DNA of 64,000 nucleotides from Camelus bactrianus (taxonomy: Eukaryota > Chordata > Mammalia > Artiodactyla > Camelidae), in assembly GCF_048773025.1 (NCBI RefSeq), contig NC_133547.1:6334001-6398000 (forward strand), given 5' to 3'. Under the pieces are notes generated by a model, which did no database searches, was not told the origin of the DNA, and saw only the letters and a program-made list of their open reading frames with translations. Below, in pieces: positions 1 to 17,860 of this stretch; positions within the stretch are counted from its first letter, which is position 1; every line of letters begins with the position of its first letter. Made by a program: the position numbers and the translations under genes.

Positions 1-1550
1 TCCCCCTGCTGGGGGTCTCTACCCCTCCAACACCGGGTGGGGCGAGCTCACAGGCTGAAGCTCGGGGCGGTGCCCCCTTCTGACCTGTCCCTGCCCCTTC
101 CTGCCCTCTTTGATGCGGCCCCACTTCCTCTGGCAGGAACCCCCGCCCTCACCGGGTAAAAAGAAGCCGCTGCGGTGGTCCAGAGGCAGCGTCCCTGGAA
201 GCAGCGGCAGCAGCAGCGGCTCCTCTCTCCTCACGGCCCTGTCTCCCAACCCTTGTACCAGTGCTGTGCCTCAGTCCCTGGTACAGGCATGGGGGGCAGG
301 GACCTGGGGACACCAGCAGCACAAGGCCCCAGGGGTGAAGTCAGCGGGGCGACTCCCGCACCTGCCTTCTATCTCTGTGCCTCCACTCCAGCTCTGGGGC
401 GGTGGCTTGGGTGAGTGTCTTAAATCCCAGTCCTTGTCTCCCTCTCCTTGTTTTTCAGTCTGCACCTGCCACCCTCCTGCTCATCAACGCTGTGCTCGTC
501 TCCTAACTCTGCCTGGCACTCCACTTCCATCTGTACCTGCTCCTAGCTGTGGTCTCCATCCCTGTTCAGCGTCCAGCTGAGCGCTGTCCTGAATCTCTCC
601 CTCTCTCTGTATCTGACACTCAAGGTCTCTCTGCTCCTGACAGAACGCATTTCTGCTGTGACCTATAATCAAGCTCTCCCCACATCCCCTGACTCTCAAG
701 GTCGCTGTGTCTGGCCATTAGAAGTCTCTTTCTACAATTTGCAGGACTCTGTCCCATTTCTCCCCACCTCCAATTTCTCTCCACCCCTGAGGCCCTCCAC
801 CTGCTCTGTCCCACCTCCAGGGACTTCCTACCCATTTCTGACTGGTGTGCGACCCCACAGAGCTGGGTTCTGGGATGGTCTCACTGTGACCTGCCCTCAA
901 GGCCCATTTTCTGATACTGGAGCTCAGCCACTCACTGGGAGCCCAGGCAGAGATCCTGCCCCTTAGATGAGGTTGTTCATCTGCGAATGGGCCTGGTGCC
1001 CACTCAGGAGGAAGCGGTGGTGGGGTTTGCAGGAGGGAAGGTGGGTGCCGTGCCCGACTCCTTCCTTGCTGGGGAAGACAGTCCCAGGTTGAGGTCAAGA
1101 CTCATGGTTCAGAAACCGGCAGTTATGAGCTCAAGCCCACCCTCCCCCAACCCTCCTGTGGCGGCTACTTCTTCCTCCTCCTCCCCATGGAGGCCAGAAA
1201 GGGCCTAGAGCCTAAAGAACCCAGGAACCTCCACCCTCCCTCACTTCCTCCCCAGAGACTTGCGGGGGGGGGGGGGAGCTCGACACCAGGTAAAGGTTGA
1301 GGCCTTATTTACTCTGACACTGAAAGGTGACAGGGACTAAAAGGCCCAGAGATGAACAGCATCTCAACGCAAGGTTTTGTTTACACCCAGAAATGAGAGA
1401 GCAGGAGGCAGGATTTGGTCCCTACTCCCATCCTTGGGCCCCAAAAGATGAAGGAGAACCCCATCTTTCATACCAACCCCACTTAATTCCCAGGGACATC
1501 CCCACCCTATGGTAATGAGCCAGATACCCAGAGCCTGGCCTGTAACTGGG
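1..1550. other. Intergenic flank downstream of RPS11, no gene recognised
   Basis: I see no conserved coding exon here on either strand. The sequence is GC-rich and C/T-rich with short unsupported reading frames and a G homopolymer near 1264-1277. In human the neighbour beyond RPS11 is FCGRT, so this may be the spacer before that gene, but no FcRn protein motif is visible and I do not call it. Confidence 0.6.
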
Positions 1551-1558
1551 AAAATAAC

Positions 1559-1564
1559 TTTATT
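1559..1564 (-). terminator. RPS11: RPS11 poly(A) signal AATAAA
   Basis: AATAAA on the minus strand, 33 bases past the stop codon; the very short 3'UTR is typical of ribosomal protein genes. Confidence 0.85.
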
Positions 1565-1596
1565 TTGTTTGGTGCAGTGGGCAGAGGAGTCCAGTC

Positions 1597-3746
<2,150 letters not shown>

Positions 3747-3760
3747 CTTCCCGGCTGCCT

Positions 3761-3773
3761 GAGAAAAAGAAAG
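3761..3773 (-). promoter_or_regulatory. RPS11: RPS11 5' TOP motif / probable transcription start
   Basis: The minus strand reads CTTTCTTTTTCTC just upstream of a short leader ending GGGAAG before the ATG. This is a 5' terminal oligopyrimidine tract, the element by which mTOR/LARP1 controls ribosomal protein translation. Transcription probably begins at or near 3773. Start-site position is inferred from the motif only. Confidence 0.8.
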
Positions 3774-3889
3774 TCGCGGTTGCGTCCGGGTTTCCTTATC
3801 GACTGCACAGGGGCGACAGGGGAAGTGACGAAATAGGGGGCGGGACAACGCGGTTTGGGGCGGTACTCTGATTGACGGGCGGCCCTACC

Positions 3890-4260
3890 CAAGCACGGGA
3901 TTGGGAGACTGCACGGACACTGCGCCCGGAGGCGAAGGGAAGAGGGGCGGGGAAGCGGCGGGCACTGTCTCGCGAGAGTCTTAGGACCTCGTTGCGGGCG
4001 GGCTCGCTAGGCACGTTAGGAGGGAGTGACCAGCCTTGAGCCTGTGTTATCGCGAGAGTCATCGGCAGTCGGTCATGTTTCTGCGGGGAGTGGGATCACG
4101 TGGGGCTTGGGACCGCGTGGCTGTGCTCGCGAGGGTTCAAACGCGTTGTGGCCGCGGCCATCTTTTTGCGGGGCGGGAGACTGGAAAATCTTAGCGGCTT
4201 TCATGCGGTGTAGCTCCGCCATCTTTGTGAGGGGCGGACGCTGCCCGTGAGTTTTCTATA
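3890..4260. promoter_or_regulatory. CpG-rich block upstream of RPS11 with TCTCGCGAGA and YY1-type motifs
   Basis: CpG-rich DNA immediately upstream of RPS11. It contains a full palindrome TCTCGCGAGA at 3968-3977, a partial one (ATCGCGAGAG) at 4050-4058, and two GCCATCTT motifs (YY1-like, plus strand) at 4157-4164 and 4218-4225, each followed by a similar G-rich stretch. These motifs are common in mammalian housekeeping promoters. Divergent transcription to the right is possible but I see no gene there. Confidence 0.55.
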
Positions 4261-4384
4261 GTTTAATGAAAGTTTTTTTCTTCTGTGACCCATTTCCTCC
4301 CCAGACAATGGTTTAGTGTGGCTGGGGGGCGGGGGGGCGAAGTAGGGGAAAGGCCTTCTGCTGATTGTAACAGCGCGGTCCAAC

Positions 4385-4560
4385 AGTATTTTCGCCTATG
4401 ATGGAAATGTTCTGTATCTGCGCTATCCAACACGGCTGTCACTGGAGTTTGAAGTGTGGTGCGTGCGACTGAGGACCTGAATTTTTAACGTTAATTTAAA
4501 TTTATTAGATTTAAATTTAAATAGCCTCATGGGGCTAGTATGTACTGCGCTGGTCAGTGC
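4385..4560. mobile_element. MER5-like non-autonomous hAT DNA transposon relic
   Basis: The stretch carries the hallmarks of MER5A-type elements: GATGGAAATGTTCTGTATCTGCGC at one side (first half of it), GCTATCCAACACGG, an A/T-rich centre made of aattta repeats, and a diverged second half. A second diverged copy lies at about 5280-5460. Both are old and non-coding. Confidence 0.6.
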
Positions 4561-7077
4561 TGCAGGCTTCTAAGTGCATACTAATTTGGTGTTTTACAAA
4601 TTCTAGGAAAGCAGAATCTAGCAGGGTAACTGCCATGTGCCCAGCATTATTTTTCCCATTTTGCAGATGAGGAAATTGAAGCATAGTTACTTCAGGTTTC
4701 GCAGAAAATGAGAGGCAGAGATGAGAATTTAACCTGGGCAGTCTGGGTCCAGAGTTCTTAATCACCTACCTTTAAAGAAGAAACCCTTGAGTCCTTTTTA
4801 CAGTCACTTCACACTTATTGAGCACCTATTGTGTACCCGGCCCCGTGCTGGGCAGTGGTGGCAACAATCCGGTGTCTCACACTAACACTGACAGCTGTCC
4901 ACATCCTAACGTACTTGGACCTTGATGTGAGATTTCAAACTCTAGACCTTGGCACAGAAAGGTGTCTTATGCCTCTTTCCTTACTTAAGTACAAAAAGTA
5001 CATGGCAAAAGATGAGTCTTTCTCCTACTCTTCTTCTCCAAACACCCACACCCGATTTCCTTCTCCAGAAGCAATTGCTGTCATCCTGTTAATCAGCTTG
5101 TGATGTGTCTTCCAAACTATTCTACCTTCCATTGAATTTGTATGTGGACAGAGCAAAGTGCAGAACTAGAGGCAAAGCATGACCCATTCATTCCGCAAAT
5201 GTTTATTGACAATCTAAAGGATGACTGCATTGTTTTGAAAACTTATTCTGTGCTATAATTGTGGTTGTACCTTTTTAGGACAGCTGCACTGTCCAATAAC
5301 ACAGCCATTAGTTACATGTACTTGTATAAATTGTAATTGAAATGGAAAAAAACTTAAAATTCAATTTTCCAGTCATTCTGTTCATATTTCAAATGTTCAG
5401 TAACCACAAGGCTAATGGCTTGCATATTGAACAGTGAAGATTTAGAATATTTGTATCAATGCAAAAAGTGCTCTTATGAACAGAAGGCTGGGTGCATATA
5501 TGTATGTAATATATACGGTGTTTTAAGTTATAGTAACTTCAGAAATATAAATGCTACAAACTTTCAAAAATCATTTGGATGTTTAATTATTTAAATTTCT
5601 TTTACACTTGATAGCTTTGTGAACTTTGAATCATACATTTTAAATTGTTTCAGTCCCTCTGGGGGTAGCTTTAAGGGCGAGGGACTTTTCATCTTTGAAG
5701 GTTTTAGAACATATTATTTAGAACTCCCAGTGACCTTGTAGCAACTATATATATTTTTTTTTTTTGAAGAAAAAAGTTCTGGAGTTTTTGTATGACTTGG
5801 AAAGGATTTATGATATTTAGCTTAAAAAAAGTAGGACCTAAAGTTACTGTCTACAATGTGTGCTAAATTATGTACAAAAGTAAACTTAGAAAAAAGCCTA
5901 GAAGGAAATGCATCACGTTGCCCTGGTGGTTTATATCTCCAGGTGGTGAGATTAGGTATGATTTCCTGTCTGGTTTGCTTAAATGCTCAGTATTTTGCAA
6001 ATTGCTCAGAGTAGCTGGTGAGATTATAAGGGAAAAGCAAAGAAATCCTTCTTCACTCTAAAGGGGTGAGGGCCATTTGGAGATGTTTAGGTCCTTGGCT
6101 TCAAAACATTTTAATTTTTGATTGAAGTATAGCTGATTTACCGTGTTGTGTTCTAACCATTTTTGATTACACCCCTACACTGTAGGAAGTGCATTCTGCT
6201 CTGAGACCTAACACACACTTCTCCGCCCTCTTCTCCCCGCCTTGCCTTCTCCTTTTCTAACGTTTAAGTCTTTTAACTCACCCTTCCTTCCTATAGATTC
6301 CCCCCCCCCTTTTCATTTCTATTCAATTTCATTGTTTTAAGGCTGGTCACAACCCACATTGATTCTTTTGAATTGCAGCGAAGAGCCTTGGTGTCCAATA
6401 AAACTTCAAACCAACTGTGGTTATTCTGGGTTTGATGGGGAATAGTTCTCTGCCTGACAGATTTCACATACTGTTTCACAGCAGAAATGCAAACGCTGAC
6501 CTGGATATCCTCACCCTCCCCAATGAGCCTGGAAATGCCTACGAAAATGACATTCCCTTTCTATGTATTCCACACTCGAACCTTCTGAGAGTTAATGGTG
6601 GGTGTTTTAAGTGGGAAGTTTTACATTTTTAAGCCAAATTAATTTTTGGAAGGATCATGGCTTTGGTGGGGTTATGCTTTTGTTAAAGTTAAGATTTTAA
6701 CTGTTTAGTTGCTTGTTTTCAAAAGCTGGTGAGCAGGAGCCCCAGGAAGGGTACGGATACGTATAGGATACCTCCCATTTGTAACATGGTTCTCAGAGAA
6801 AACCTAAGGTGGTGTCTCAGATATTTTAGGGATTAACATCTGCCCTGTGAACTGCAGTAAAATGTGTATTACACTCAGCTAGCCAAGTATTCCCCATTAG
6901 TCCCAAGGGCAGCATGAGTCTTCCCAGCACAGGTCTGGGGAAAATAAAGATGGTCATTCTTGCTCATCATCAGGGATCTCAGACTTGATGGATGACTGAA
7001 AGGCTGGGCACTGGCTAAGTGCTCCCTAATAATTCGTTTCAGGGACTCACCCCAGCAGATGACACACCTTGACACTT

Positions 7078-7187
7078 CTTTTGAGGGGGAGGTAATTGGG
7101 TTTCTCAGAGGACATACTGGGGACTGAACCCAGGACCTTGTGCATGCAAAGCATGTGCTCCTACCACTTAACTATACCCTCCCCCCA
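7078..7187 (-). mobile_element. Camelid tRNA-Ala SINE (Vic-1/CAM type)
   Basis: The reverse complement has the tRNA-derived head with an A-box-like region, the anticodon-loop stretch containing GCATGC, and the B-box-like GGTTCAGTCCCCAG, then the tail seen in the other six copies. Inserted in the RPS11-RPL13A spacer. Confidence 0.85.
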
Positions 7188-8122
7188 GACCTAAAACGTA
7201 GTTTTATTATTAGAAGGCATTAAGAACTTTAAAATCCCATTTGCTCTAATGCCTAGTTACCACTTGCAAAATACTTCTACTACAGTAAGCACAAGACTGC
7301 CCACCACAGCACAAGACTGGAAGAGCCCACATCCCACAGTGAGGGACAGCAATTCCCTACTTTGCAGCTGAATTAGTGAGACAACTTTCGGTAATCTGGG
7401 CAACACTATGCACTACAGGCCATGCTGAGAAATACCAAATCCCGTAGGCAGGCATCTCAAAGTACTTCCTTGGCACGCAAATCTACCAAGGTCAACTCTT
7501 CCATGAGGGCAGGTTCTAATCCATCTGTGGAAAAAAGCACAGCCAGTTTTATTCTTTAAGCCCCCTTCCTTATCTTGCCAAGGGCCTGGCTCCCCTGGGA
7601 GCCACACACACTGCAAAGACGCCAAACTCCTTTAAAAATAATTTATTAGCGTTGAATCACAAAACACAGGGAAGACACAAGGGCGATGCCTGTGACCCCC
7701 TGGCTGCACTTCCCTTCCACAAACACCTCTGTAGACACCGGACTCCTGCTGCCCAAGCGTTCGCTCACGTCCTAACAGCTGCAGAGTATAGTAACCAGCC
7801 CTGTGGGAGGTTTAAGCAGACGTAGGGGTCCCTTCCAGTTAGTCTTCCAGCTCCCCGTTACCAGTCCTGATGCTGCACTGGTTGTTCCAACTGTCACAAA
7901 TGAGTTGGTCACAGGCAAACTATGCCTACAGCCCTTAGAGCTCTGTAAAGTCTGAAACGGCCTTTCCTAAACAGCACTAAGGTCCGTCCCCTTGGTGTCC
8001 CCAGCCTTCTAAGCCCTGGGCTGCCTGTGGCACCTGGATGGCAGCCCCTGGGGGTCCCCACATCCTATGGCGGCGATGGAGGAAGGGCAGGCCAGGCCAA
8101 GCGTGAAGAATAAACAGTCAAT

Positions 8123-8128
8123 TTTATT
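8123..8128 (-). terminator. RPL13A: RPL13A poly(A) signal AATAAA
   Basis: AATAAA on the minus strand five bases beyond the stop codon region; defines a very short 3'UTR. Confidence 0.8.
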
Positions 8129-8132
8129 GGGC

Positions 8133-11873
<3,741 letters not shown>

Positions 11874-11887
11874 CTTCGGCAACCGCC

Positions 11888-11899
11888 GGGGAAAGAAGG
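11888..11899 (-). promoter_or_regulatory. RPL13A: RPL13A TOP tract / probable transcription start
   Basis: The minus strand reads CCTTCTTTCCCC shortly upstream of the leader GGTTGCCGAAG and the ATG. This pyrimidine tract fits a TOP mRNA start. The surrounding 11.8-12.1 kb is CpG-rich. The exact start base is inferred. Confidence 0.7.
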
Positions 11900-12884
11900 A
11901 ACCGTACCCGCAGGGTTTCTTATCCCTTGAAACAGGGGCGGAGGAAGTGACGCAACACGGCCGCCTTCCGTCTTTTTATTGGCCAGAGTGTCTTGCGCGT
12001 GCGCAGAATGGCCCCAATGGAAGGCGGGTCGTCTCCTGATTGTCCAATCAGTATCGTTCCCATGGGACCTAGGCGGCCATGGCTGTGCGGGGCGAGATCA
12101 CGTGGGGGTAGTAGGTGGCTCTGCGGAGACGGAGCTGTTCGGTCTTGGTCGCTGTATTTCGGAGAAGCTCGTAAACCTCACGCGAGCTGCCCGCTGTATT
12201 TGCAGGGGGGCTGGGGCGGAAAGGCTGGAGAAGCGGTTGTTACTCTCTAAAACGATATTAGGCTGCGGGGCATGTGGTGACCCGCAGTGGGCAACTGGGC
12301 TCGCCCTTCATTGCTCAGCCTAGGCTTAGAGAGTTGGATTCGGGTGCCTGTTCGGTTTCCTTGTAACCTGGCTAAATCCCAAGCCGCGTCTGGGCCTCAG
12401 TAGCCGCACCTGTAAAACAGGTGGAGATAATCTTCCCTATGAGGTCTAATGTATGAAGGAATGACTTCCAGATGCCTGAGTGTTCCCCAAAGGAGCATCT
12501 CACTTTCTGGATTCTAGGCCTTTGCTTTGGTCGTGCCCCTAGCCTGGAATGCCCTCCCCTCCACTCCCACCTTCTAAAATCTGGCTTTCCAGATAGCTCA
12601 GGCTGGCTCGGGTACCTCCTCTGGGCTCCCACAGTGTCTATGCTACCTCAGTTAGAGCGTGTCATCTTGTTTTGGGGCTCTCTCGGGTCCGTGGCTTCTC
12701 CCCCAAGGACCAGGAACCCTGAGAGGCCTGGGCTGGTTCTGATAACAAGTCTGGATCCCAGCATTGCTCTGTACTGGCCCTGGGCCCCAGAAGGCCTCAG
12801 AAAACAGATACTGAATGAAACATTGCATTAACTGAAAAACCAAGACCCAAAGTCAAAGTACCCCATTTACAGACAGGACTGACC

Positions 12885-13190
12885 AGAGCTGGTAGAAAAG
12901 GATGATTTATATACAATTTCTTGGGGACAAGGGCTTTGTACAGAGTGGGGAGGGTTGGGCCAGGGCCAGTGCTGGGTGCTGGCGTTGCCTCCATCCTGGG
13001 GAGACAGTGACAGAGGCAGTGCAGCCAAAGAAGGGTCCAGGCTCTAGCTGACTTCCTCCAAGTTCCGGCTCTGTGTCCTCTGACAGGTGACTCCTCTTTC
13101 TGGGTCTCAGTGTCCTTCTCTGTAAAATGGCGTAATAGATGACTCACTGGGCTGTTTGAGAATCCGTGGACAGAGGAGAGGAAAGCACCA
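12885..13190 (-). other. FLT3LG: FLT3LG terminal 3'UTR exon (non-coding)
   Basis: On the minus strand this segment resembles the human FLT3LG 3'UTR as I remember it: CCATTTTACAGAGAAGGACACTGAG, GGAGGCAACGCCAGCACC, and the terminal GAAATTGTATATAAATCATCC (parts quoted). A splice-acceptor-like pyrimidine run lies just before about 13190. No AATAAA is present; TATAAA at 12906-12911 may serve as the poly(A) hexamer. Part of this exon is an antisense MIR. Confidence 0.7.
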
Positions 13191-13254
13191 AGCTCAGGGC
13201 TCAGCACAGACTCAATGCTAAAAACAACTCTACAGTGAGTGCTCACTGTGTGTT

Positions 13255-13957
13255 TGGGCATCGCTGTCCAAGAGAACTCTGTGATGACGGAAACATTTTT
13301 TAGACCTGAGATCTCCAATACAGCCAAGATACCAGCCCATGTGAATACTGGGCACTCTAATGTGGCCAACAAAACTAAGGAGTTGAGTTTTTAATTTTAC
13401 CTAATTTAAACTTAAAAAGTGTGGTTAGTGGGAGAGTGGGAAAAATAGGGTGTGGATGGGGAAAAGGGAAGGGGAGACAACTTCTCAATGTATCACGGAA
13501 AAAGAAAACTAGTGAAAATTACTGCCCCAAACAAATGCGGCGATGAAAAATCATCCAATTGTGAAAACTGATCCCTGATCCCGTAACTGGAAAACTTCTG
13601 TATGTTTCAAACAACTTGAGTACATGAATTTCCTTATGTAACTGTAAACTGCATGAAATACAAATACAGAGCAAGTCTTTCTGATAAAAATTTAGCATCT
13701 GAATTGAGATGTTTTGTGTAGCATACACACCGGATTCTCAAGACTTGGTATGAAAAAAAGAATGTAAAGTATCTCAATAATTTGTTAAGGTATGGATTAT
13801 ATGTTGAGATGACAACATTTTGGATATACAGGGTGAAATAAAATATATTATTTAAAGTAACCTGTTTATTTTTATTTAACAAAGATGTGGCTACTAGAAA
13901 TTTTAAAATCCCATTTGTGGCTTGGGTCCTATTTCTGTTGGACAGTGTTGCTCTAAT
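13255..13957. mobile_element. MER5-like hAT relic with internal AT-rich section
   Basis: The left part (13255-13420) and the right part (13868-13957, ending TGTTGGACAGTGTTGCT) are MER5-like. The middle, with a block resembling one at 16980-17090 (ACACACCRGATTCT then a region rich in AAAAAAAG), suggests a longer member of the same hAT group or a nested insertion. Non-coding. Confidence 0.5.
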
Positions 13958-14039
13958 GGCTTTGCATGGTCACTTGACTTAACTTTGACAATGCTATGGT
14001 AGAAGGACTATTATTAAAGTCTTTTGTACAGATAAGGAA

Positions 14040-14245
14040 ATGGAGGCAGAAGAGTGAAAGGTACAGATGCTGGAACCAGAAGGCCCAGAGTCAAATCTTG
14101 GCTCTGTCACTCATGGGCTGTGTGACTTTTGGCAAATGATTGACCTTGCTGGTCCTTGGTTTCAGCCTCTGTGAAATGGGGATAATGATGGCAACAGCTT
14201 CTCAGTTCAGTGAGTTAATTTGTAGAAAATTCTAGCACAAGGCTG
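14040..14245 (+). repeat. MIR SINE relic
   Basis: Core MIR motifs are visible: CCAGAGTCAAATCTTGGCTCTG, TGGGCTGTGTGACTTTTGGC, and CTCTGTGAAATGGGGATAAT (each in part). Similar plus-strand MIR pieces lie at about 12330-12480, 15445-15590, 30592-30790, 38265-38450, 39365-39568 and 50750-50840, and antisense ones at 18925-18985 and 28240-28340. Confidence 0.75.
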
Positions 14246-15006
14246 AGGCACTGAGGCACTCTCTGTATTAGCGATTACTGCCAAATGTTTCTTGTTAGAT
14301 CCCTCTGGGTTGGTCAGGAACCCACTGGTGACTCCTCTCCTTCCTCCCTTCAGGCCCACCTGCCTCCTGCCCCAACACCTCTTTCCAGGTTCGCCTCCCA
14401 GGGCTTGCGGCTGCCCTGGGCAGGATGTCCCAGCTCCCTGGCTTTGCATTGGAGGCCTAGATATTCCTGTGCCATTTTTCAGTCTCCACCCCCATCCACC
14501 CCAGCCTGGGTAAAGTTGCTAGAACACCCTGAGCTTTTACACATGTGGAGGGCTTTGCAAAGGTGGTCCCCTCTGCCTGCTCCAGGAGGCCACTGTCTCC
14601 TGGTTTGCAGACGCCTGTATCCAGATACCTCCCCCGGAGGCCCTCATGCCCATAGGTCCCCGCTGAGCTCGAGGTCTTCTCCTAATCTCCCTCCTTCCCA
14701 CCACGTTCCCCAGATCTGGGGTCCTCTGTGCCCGGTCCCCTCGTCCCCTCCCCATCCACCAAGCCTGTCAGTCTCCAGCCCCACCCCTCCTCTCCATCCC
14801 CATGGCCCTTGTCCCCGCCCTTGTCCTCTCTCCCTAGATCCTCATTCCAGTCTCTCTCTTCCAATCTGTCCCCCTCCATGGTGCAGGAGGGGTCTTCTTG
14901 CATTGGGAAGTGACCCAACCCTTCCCTGCTAACAGCCCTCCTGCGGGCACCCACCCCCACACCAAGTCCAGGGTCCTCAGTTTGGACAAGGATTCTCCTA
15001 GACGAG

Positions 15007-17829
15007 TTAGTGCTCCACCAGCTAGCTGCAGGGACAGCACCTCCTGGGGATCAGAGGCGCAGGGCATCTTGGCTCCCAGCCGCCTCCAAACACCCCTCCA
15101 GTCCTCCCCACCCCCTCTGCCCAGTCAGCTGGCTCACCCGCTGCTCCCCAGGGTAGGGTGTCCTCTGTCTCCTTCGCCGGTGCAGGCACCAGGCAGAGGC
15201 CAGCAGTAGAAGGGCCACCGGCAGCAGCAACAGCAAGAGGAGCAGAAGAGAGGCCTGAGGAGCCGGCAGGGATGTGGCCCCCAGGGCTCCGGGACTCCTT
15301 GGGGGCAGCAGGGTGGAGGAGTCTGCTGGGAGAGAGGAGGCTGGGTGACTGAGAAGATCCAGGCCAGGGAAAGGAAAAAGAGGCCTGCCTGGTGCCGGCT
15401 GTGTGACCTGGGGGTGGGGGTGGGGGTGGGGGGTGGGGCTGCTGGCCTCTCTGTGCCTCAGTCTCCTCATTTGTAAAATGGGGATAATTATCATACTGAC
15501 TTCATAAGTTTGTCAGAAAAGTTAAATGAGTGAATATACAGAACGTGCTTAGAACAGTGTCTGGCACACAGTAACACTGCATTTTATTTTCTGATGGGAC
15601 AAATATGTTTCAAGTGCTTCTGTATCAATTTGTTTCTTCCTTTTCTTCCCCCAGTAGTCTCTGAGTTCCACCAAGGCGACAGGAGCCGGATTGCCAAGAC
15701 CTACTACTTAGTGCTCACTAAATATTATAGTATTTTTTAAAAATTTATTTTTTAATCTTTTTTTTTTGTTTGTTATTGGAGGTACCGGGGTTTGAACCCA
15801 GGACATCATGCGTGCTAAGCTTGAGCTCTACTACTGAGATATACCCCTACCCCCAATAGTTTAATTTACATAAATTAAGTATCTGAGTGAATGAATGGAC
15901 AGATAATAAAACATGTGAAATGATGATGGCTCACAAAGCCCCACTCCACCTGGCTGCTTTTGTTCCCTGTGGACCCTCACCCCCCACCTTCTTCCCCTCG
16001 CTTACCTGGTCTCAGCCCCTAGGCCTCTTCATGATTCCTTACACAGGTAGGCAGGTTTCTGCCTCAGGGCCTTTGCACTGGCTATTCTCTTATTCCCAAT
16101 TTATAGTGACTTTCCAGCCAACCACCTCAGACTATGATTCATTCACCCTGTTTTATTTCATTATTATTTTTAATCTGGGGGGGAGGAGATAATTAGGTTT
16201 ACTTATTTTATTTATTCACTTCTTAGTTGGCATACTGGGGATTGAACCCAGGACCTTGTGCATGCTAAGCAGTGCTATACCCTCCCTGCCCCAACACCCT
16301 GTTTTAATTTGCCTGCACAGGGCTTGTTATCCTCAGATACTTTCCTGTTTAATGATCTGTTTACATGTTTATTGTCTGTCTCCTTGATTAGCAGGTCAGC
16401 CCCACCACGTACACAGACTCGGTCTTATTCTGTGCCGTGTCTCCAATGCCAGGCACCATGAAGATGGTTAATTAGTCTTGACTGAATGAATGAATGGTGA
16501 TAAATATAAATACAAATGACAAAGCTAAATGTTAATGACTAAATGATTGGAAAATTTAGGGAGAAATGGAGAAAAATATAATTAGAATAGGAGGTTTTTA
16601 ACTATTCCTCTCAGAACTTGACAGAGCTGGTAGACAAATATAACAAGGTCAGAGAGACTCTAAATAATACCACGATTGATAGGTGAATAGAATAAGGTTG
16701 ACAGCATAAGGTAAAGTTGATACACACAGCTTCAACTCTGATCCCATCAAAAACAAACAAACAAAATCTATTCTTTTCCTAAGACCATGTTCAGGTAAAA
16801 AACTGATCATCTACTTGGCCACAAAGAAAACCTTAGTTAACTGACAAAGTTGTTTTCACAGGGCAGAGTCTCTCCTTTTATTCCAATTAAGTTACTTCAT
16901 TTGGAAACTTCAGTGCTGAGCATTCAACATGGCGGCCACTTGCCTCACATGGCAACTCAGCATGTGACCTGTGGCTGGTCTTGAGATGTGCTGTCCTCTG
17001 TGTAAAATACACACCAGATTCTTAAAGACTTAGTAGGGAGAAAAGGATGTGAAATACCTCATTAAGTAATTTTTTAAAAATATTGACTATGTGTTGAAAT
17101 GGTACTATTGGGGGTTAAAATATATTGGATTAAAAAAAGGTATGGAGTTAGTAAAATTTATGATTTAAATAACTATTTTAAAAAAGGTAAAATTAAATTC
17201 AATAACATCATTATAGAATACAGATTCCTGGTTACAGGGGTTTGGGATGGGAGTTTTAGGAGGGAGATAAAGTTCCATGAACTCACACATGGTTCTATGA
17301 AGCTACATGTGTGATAAAATTACATAGACACACATACACACTCTTTTAGGCATTGAATTGTGCCCCTCAAAATTTATATGATGAAATCCCAACCCCCCGT
17401 ACCTTGGAATGTGACCTCTTTTGGAGTCGGGTCTTCAAAGAGATAATCAGGTTAAAATGAGGTCATTAATGGTGGGCCCTAATCCAATATGACTGGTGTC
17501 CTTTTAAGAAGGGGAAATCTAGACACAGAGACATGCATAGAGGGGGTGCCCTGTGAACGTGAAAATGGCCATCTATAAGCCAAGGAGAGAGGCCTGGAAC
17601 AGAGCCTTCCCTCATAGTCCTCAGAAGGAGCCAGTCCTGCTGACACCTGAAAATTAGTAAACTTCTGCTGTTGATCCAGCAGTCCCACTCCTGGGCATAT
17701 ATCTGGAGGGAACTCTAATTCGAAAAGATATATATACTCCCATGTTCATAGAAGCACTATTTATAATTGCCAAGACATGGAAACAACCTAAGTGTCCATT
17801 GACAGATGACGGGATAAAGAAGCTATGGG

Positions 17830-17860
<31 letters not shown>

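Larger units (their letters stand above)
4262..8100. other. RPS11-RPL13A intergenic spacer of old repeats
   Basis: No coding exon is visible. The AT-rich sequence holds MER5-like hAT relics (about 4385-4560 and 5280-5460), a MIR fragment near 4655-4770, a piece of a mammalian-wide repeat near 4810-4865, a short antisense L1 tail near 6108-6160 and one camelid SINE at 7078-7187. The rest of 5500-7000 and 7200-8100 shows nothing I can assign. Confidence 0.5.

Noticed and set aside
1-260. 5' exon of FCGRT
   Set aside because: Expected from human gene order, but no FcRn signal-peptide or splice pattern is visible; naming it would rest on synteny only.
14285-14932. 215-codon plus-strand frame downstream of FLT3LG
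   Set aside because: Pro/Ser-rich translation of C-rich DNA antisense to the FLT3LG 3' region; no family recognised.
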